DNA of 15,658 nucleotides from Deltaproteobacteria bacterium (GTDB lineage Bacteria > UBA10199 > SPLOWO2-01-44-7): NCBI GenBank assembly GCA_030688705.1, contig JAUYJH010000046.1, positions 1 through 15,658 of the forward strand. Reading direction: 5' to 3'. The translations under genes were made by a program, and so were the position numbers. Below the pieces are notes generated by a model. The model was not told the origin of the DNA and did not search any database. It was given only the letters and a program-made list of their open reading frames with translations. Below, in pieces: positions 14,224-15,658 of this stretch (the stretch's first letter is position 1; each line of letters begins with the position of its first letter).

Positions 14224-14239
14224 TGGCACGGAAAATGCT
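14224..14239 (+). promoter_or_regulatory. Candidate sigma-54 (RpoN) promoter of the sensor kinase gene
   Basis: TGGCACG-GAAA-ATGCT fits the -24/-12 consensus TGGCACR-N4-TTGCW with one mismatch. The GG (14225-14226) and GC (14237-14238) have the required 10-base spacing. The predicted transcript start is near 14250, about 90-120 bases before the kinase start codon. The downstream gene is an NtrB-like kinase, a class often tied to sigma-54 regulators. Confidence 0.65.
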
Positions 14240-14369
14240 GGGGAATGTGTCAAAATTTCCATTGGGTCAGATTGTACACGATTAATAATCAATATATTTC
14301 AAATAGATAAGTATTGTAGGTAAAATAGTACTTTTCAGTGTGTCAAAATTCCGTTACCCTTGGCTTCAC

Positions 14370-15560
14370 ATGGCAACACCCCACTTTACACACGAAGATA
14401 AATCTCCCGATGTCCCGTTGTCCCGCCTAAGCAAGCCGGAACTCGTCGCTCTTCATAAAGCGCTTCTCTCCAAAATTCGAGAACTGGAAAACCTCGTTCA
14501 GGTGGTTTCAAAGGGAAAATATACGTGGGAGGCCACTTTTGACGCCATTACCGAGCCGGTCATGATCGTCAACAAAGATTATATTGTGGAAAGGGCCAAC
14601 TTGGCCACCGCCAAGGCGGGGGGACAAGAGATCACCAAGGTGGTCGGCAAAAAATGTTTCACCGTTTTCGCGGGGAGAGAGACTCCCTGCGAGCATTGTC
14701 CTTTGCAAAAAACCCTCTCAAAGGGGAATCTTGCGCAGGCCCGCTTGACCAACAAAATTTACTCCAATGATTTTGAAGCCCATGCCTATCCCTTTCACAA
14801 TGAAAAGGGGGAACTCCATTCGGCCGTCATGTATTACCGCAATATCACCGAAGAACTCCGTTTGCGCCAAGAGGTGATCCAGCAGGAAAAAATGGCGGCG
14901 ATCGGCATGCTGGCCGGCGGTGTGGCGCACGAAATCAACAACCCCTTGGGCGGCGTCTTGGCTTTTACCCAGCTTTTGCTTAGAAAAGTTCAAAAGGACC
15001 CCGAGACGCGTGAAGATCTGGTTGAAATAGAAAAAGCGGCGACCCGCTGTAAAAAAATAGTGCAGGAGCTTCTCGATTTTTCCAGAGTCTCCAAGGACAG
15101 GGAAAAATCGCTTGTGTATATCAATGAACTTTTGGAAAAAGTGCTCCCCTTCATACAAATGGAAATCCGTTCGTTGAATATCGACGTGCATTTTGACCTG
15201 GTGAAAGATTTGCCGCCGGTTATGGCGGTGCCAAACCGTTTACAGCAGGTTTTCTTGAATTTGCTCACCAATGCCTGTCATGCCATGCCGCACGGCGGAA
15301 AACTGGTTTTGTCGACCCGGCACAACCCCAGCAACAATGAAGTTCTGGTTTCCGTGGCCGATACGGGCGGAGGGATTCCCAAGGAGATGCAAACCCGGAT
15401 TTTTGAGCCCTTTTTTACCACCAAAGACCCGGGAAAGGGGACGGGCCTTGGGCTTTCCATCAGCTATCGCATCGTAAAAGAGAACGGGGGACGCATCGAA
15501 GTGGCATCGGAAATCAAAAAGGGGACCACGTTTACCGTGAGATTCCCCGTAGCTAATTAA
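14370..15560 (+). CDS. PAS-domain sensor histidine kinase, NtrB/AtoS-like
   Basis: No signal peptide or membrane segment is evident, so this is a likely cytoplasmic sensor of about 396 residues. A PAS domain (about residues 45-160) carries three cysteines in KKCFTVFAGRETPCEHCP (Cys96, Cys107, Cys110). The HisKA domain has the phospho-acceptor in GGVAHEINNPLGG (His187), and the ATPase domain has NLLTNACHAM (N box, about residue 301), ADTGGGIP (G1), FEPFFTTK and GTGLGLSIS (G2). It would phosphorylate a response regulator, probably a sigma-54 activator. None is in the window, although one could follow beyond the right edge. A GTG at 14340 could start it ten residues earlier, but that codon lies in a 12-bp direct repeat; neither start has a ribosome site. 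Confidence 0.94.
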   Translation: MATPHFTHEDKSPDVPLSRLSKPELVALHKALLSKIRELENLVQVVSKGKYTWEATFDAITEPVMIVNKDYIVERANLATAKAGGQEITKVVGKKCFTVFAGRETPCEHCPLQKTLSKGNLAQARLTNKIYSNDFEAHAYPFHNEKGELHSAVMYYRNITEELRLRQEVIQQEKMAAIGMLAGGVAHEINNPLGGVLAFTQLLLRKVQKDPETREDLVEIEKAATRCKKIVQELLDFSRVSKDREKSLVYINELLEKVLPFIQMEIRSLNIDVHFDLVKDLPPVMAVPNRLQQVFLNLLTNACHAMPHGGKLVLSTRHNPSNNEVLVSVADTGGGIPKEMQTRIFEPFFTTKDPGKGTGLGLSISYRIVKENGGRIEVASEIKKGTTFTVRFPVAN

Positions 15561-15592
15561 GGGAGTGGTGGAAAATGCGCGAAAACCGTGTT

Positions 15593-15658
15593 GTCATTCT
15601 GAACGCAGTGAAGAATCCCGTTAAAAATCGGGATCCTTCGCCCTTCGACAGGCTCAGG
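15593..15658. repeat. Composite intergenic repeat, cut by the window edge
   Basis: GTCATTCTGAACGCAGTGAAGAATCCC and GGGATCCTTCG arms are followed by CCCTTCGACAGGCTCAGG. This looks like a GTCATTCTGA-type palindromic element joined to a TTCGACA-type element like those at 2832 and 10704. The right end is not visible. Confidence 0.65.

Noticed and set aside
15575..15658. Open frame from ATG 15575 to the window edge after GGGAG
   Set aside because: From the sixth residue it is translated repeat (VVILNAVKNP..., PFDRLR), a common artefact of these elements. It could be a real gene start only if sequence beyond the edge shows one.

Overview
The window is about 15.7 kb of a Gram-negative chromosome, most like a deltaproteobacterial (or sister candidate-phylum) genome known mainly from metagenomes. 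The core order rpsB-tsf-pyrH-frr-uppS-cdsA-dxr-rseP followed by tsaB resembles deltaproteobacterial clusters. Other pointers are a calcium-repeat surface protein with a MYXO-CTERM-like tail, a sigma-54-type promoter before an NtrB-like sensor kinase, and many short palindromic repeats in the intergenic spaces. The lineage is inferred from gene order and style and was not tested by a search.

Layout. (1) 1-1723, plus strand: the 3' part of a large thrombospondin-type-3-repeat surface protein, then a clear intrinsic terminator and an AT-rich inverted repeat. (2) 1941-2732, minus strand: an exported TPR protein, divergent from the main cluster. (3) 2899-12631, plus strand: translation (rpsB, tsf, frr), UMP synthesis (pyrH), undecaprenyl-diphosphate synthesis (uppS), CDP-diacylglycerol synthesis (cdsA), isoprenoid precursor synthesis (dxr), a site-2 intramembrane protease (rseP), tRNA t6A modification (tsaB) and a stand-alone histidine ammonia-lyase (hutH). 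(4) 12782-14118: a MarC-family membrane protein and a convergent, overlapping metallo-beta-lactamase-fold protein. (5) 14224-15560: a sigma-54-type promoter and a PAS/histidine-kinase gene. The right edge lies in a composite repeat.

How the genes work together: PyrH, UppS, CdsA and Dxr feed envelope synthesis. Dxr makes the isoprenoid precursor that UppS polymerises into the lipid carrier, CdsA activates phospholipid precursors, and RseP handles envelope stress, beside ribosome and translation factors. Clustering these with growth genes is common in Gram-negative bacteria.

The most unusual aspect is the repeat load. Every junction in the rpsB-hutH run that is not a gene overlap carries a repeat, from four unrelated-looking classes: 92/78-bp and 69-bp palindromic elements, arrays of 7- or 8-nt units, and TTCGACA-type elements. 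Some lie inside reading frames (uppS, tsaB, the TPR signal peptide) or supply stop codons (the TSP3 protein, dxr). No tRNA, rRNA, CRISPR array, IS transposase or phage gene was seen.
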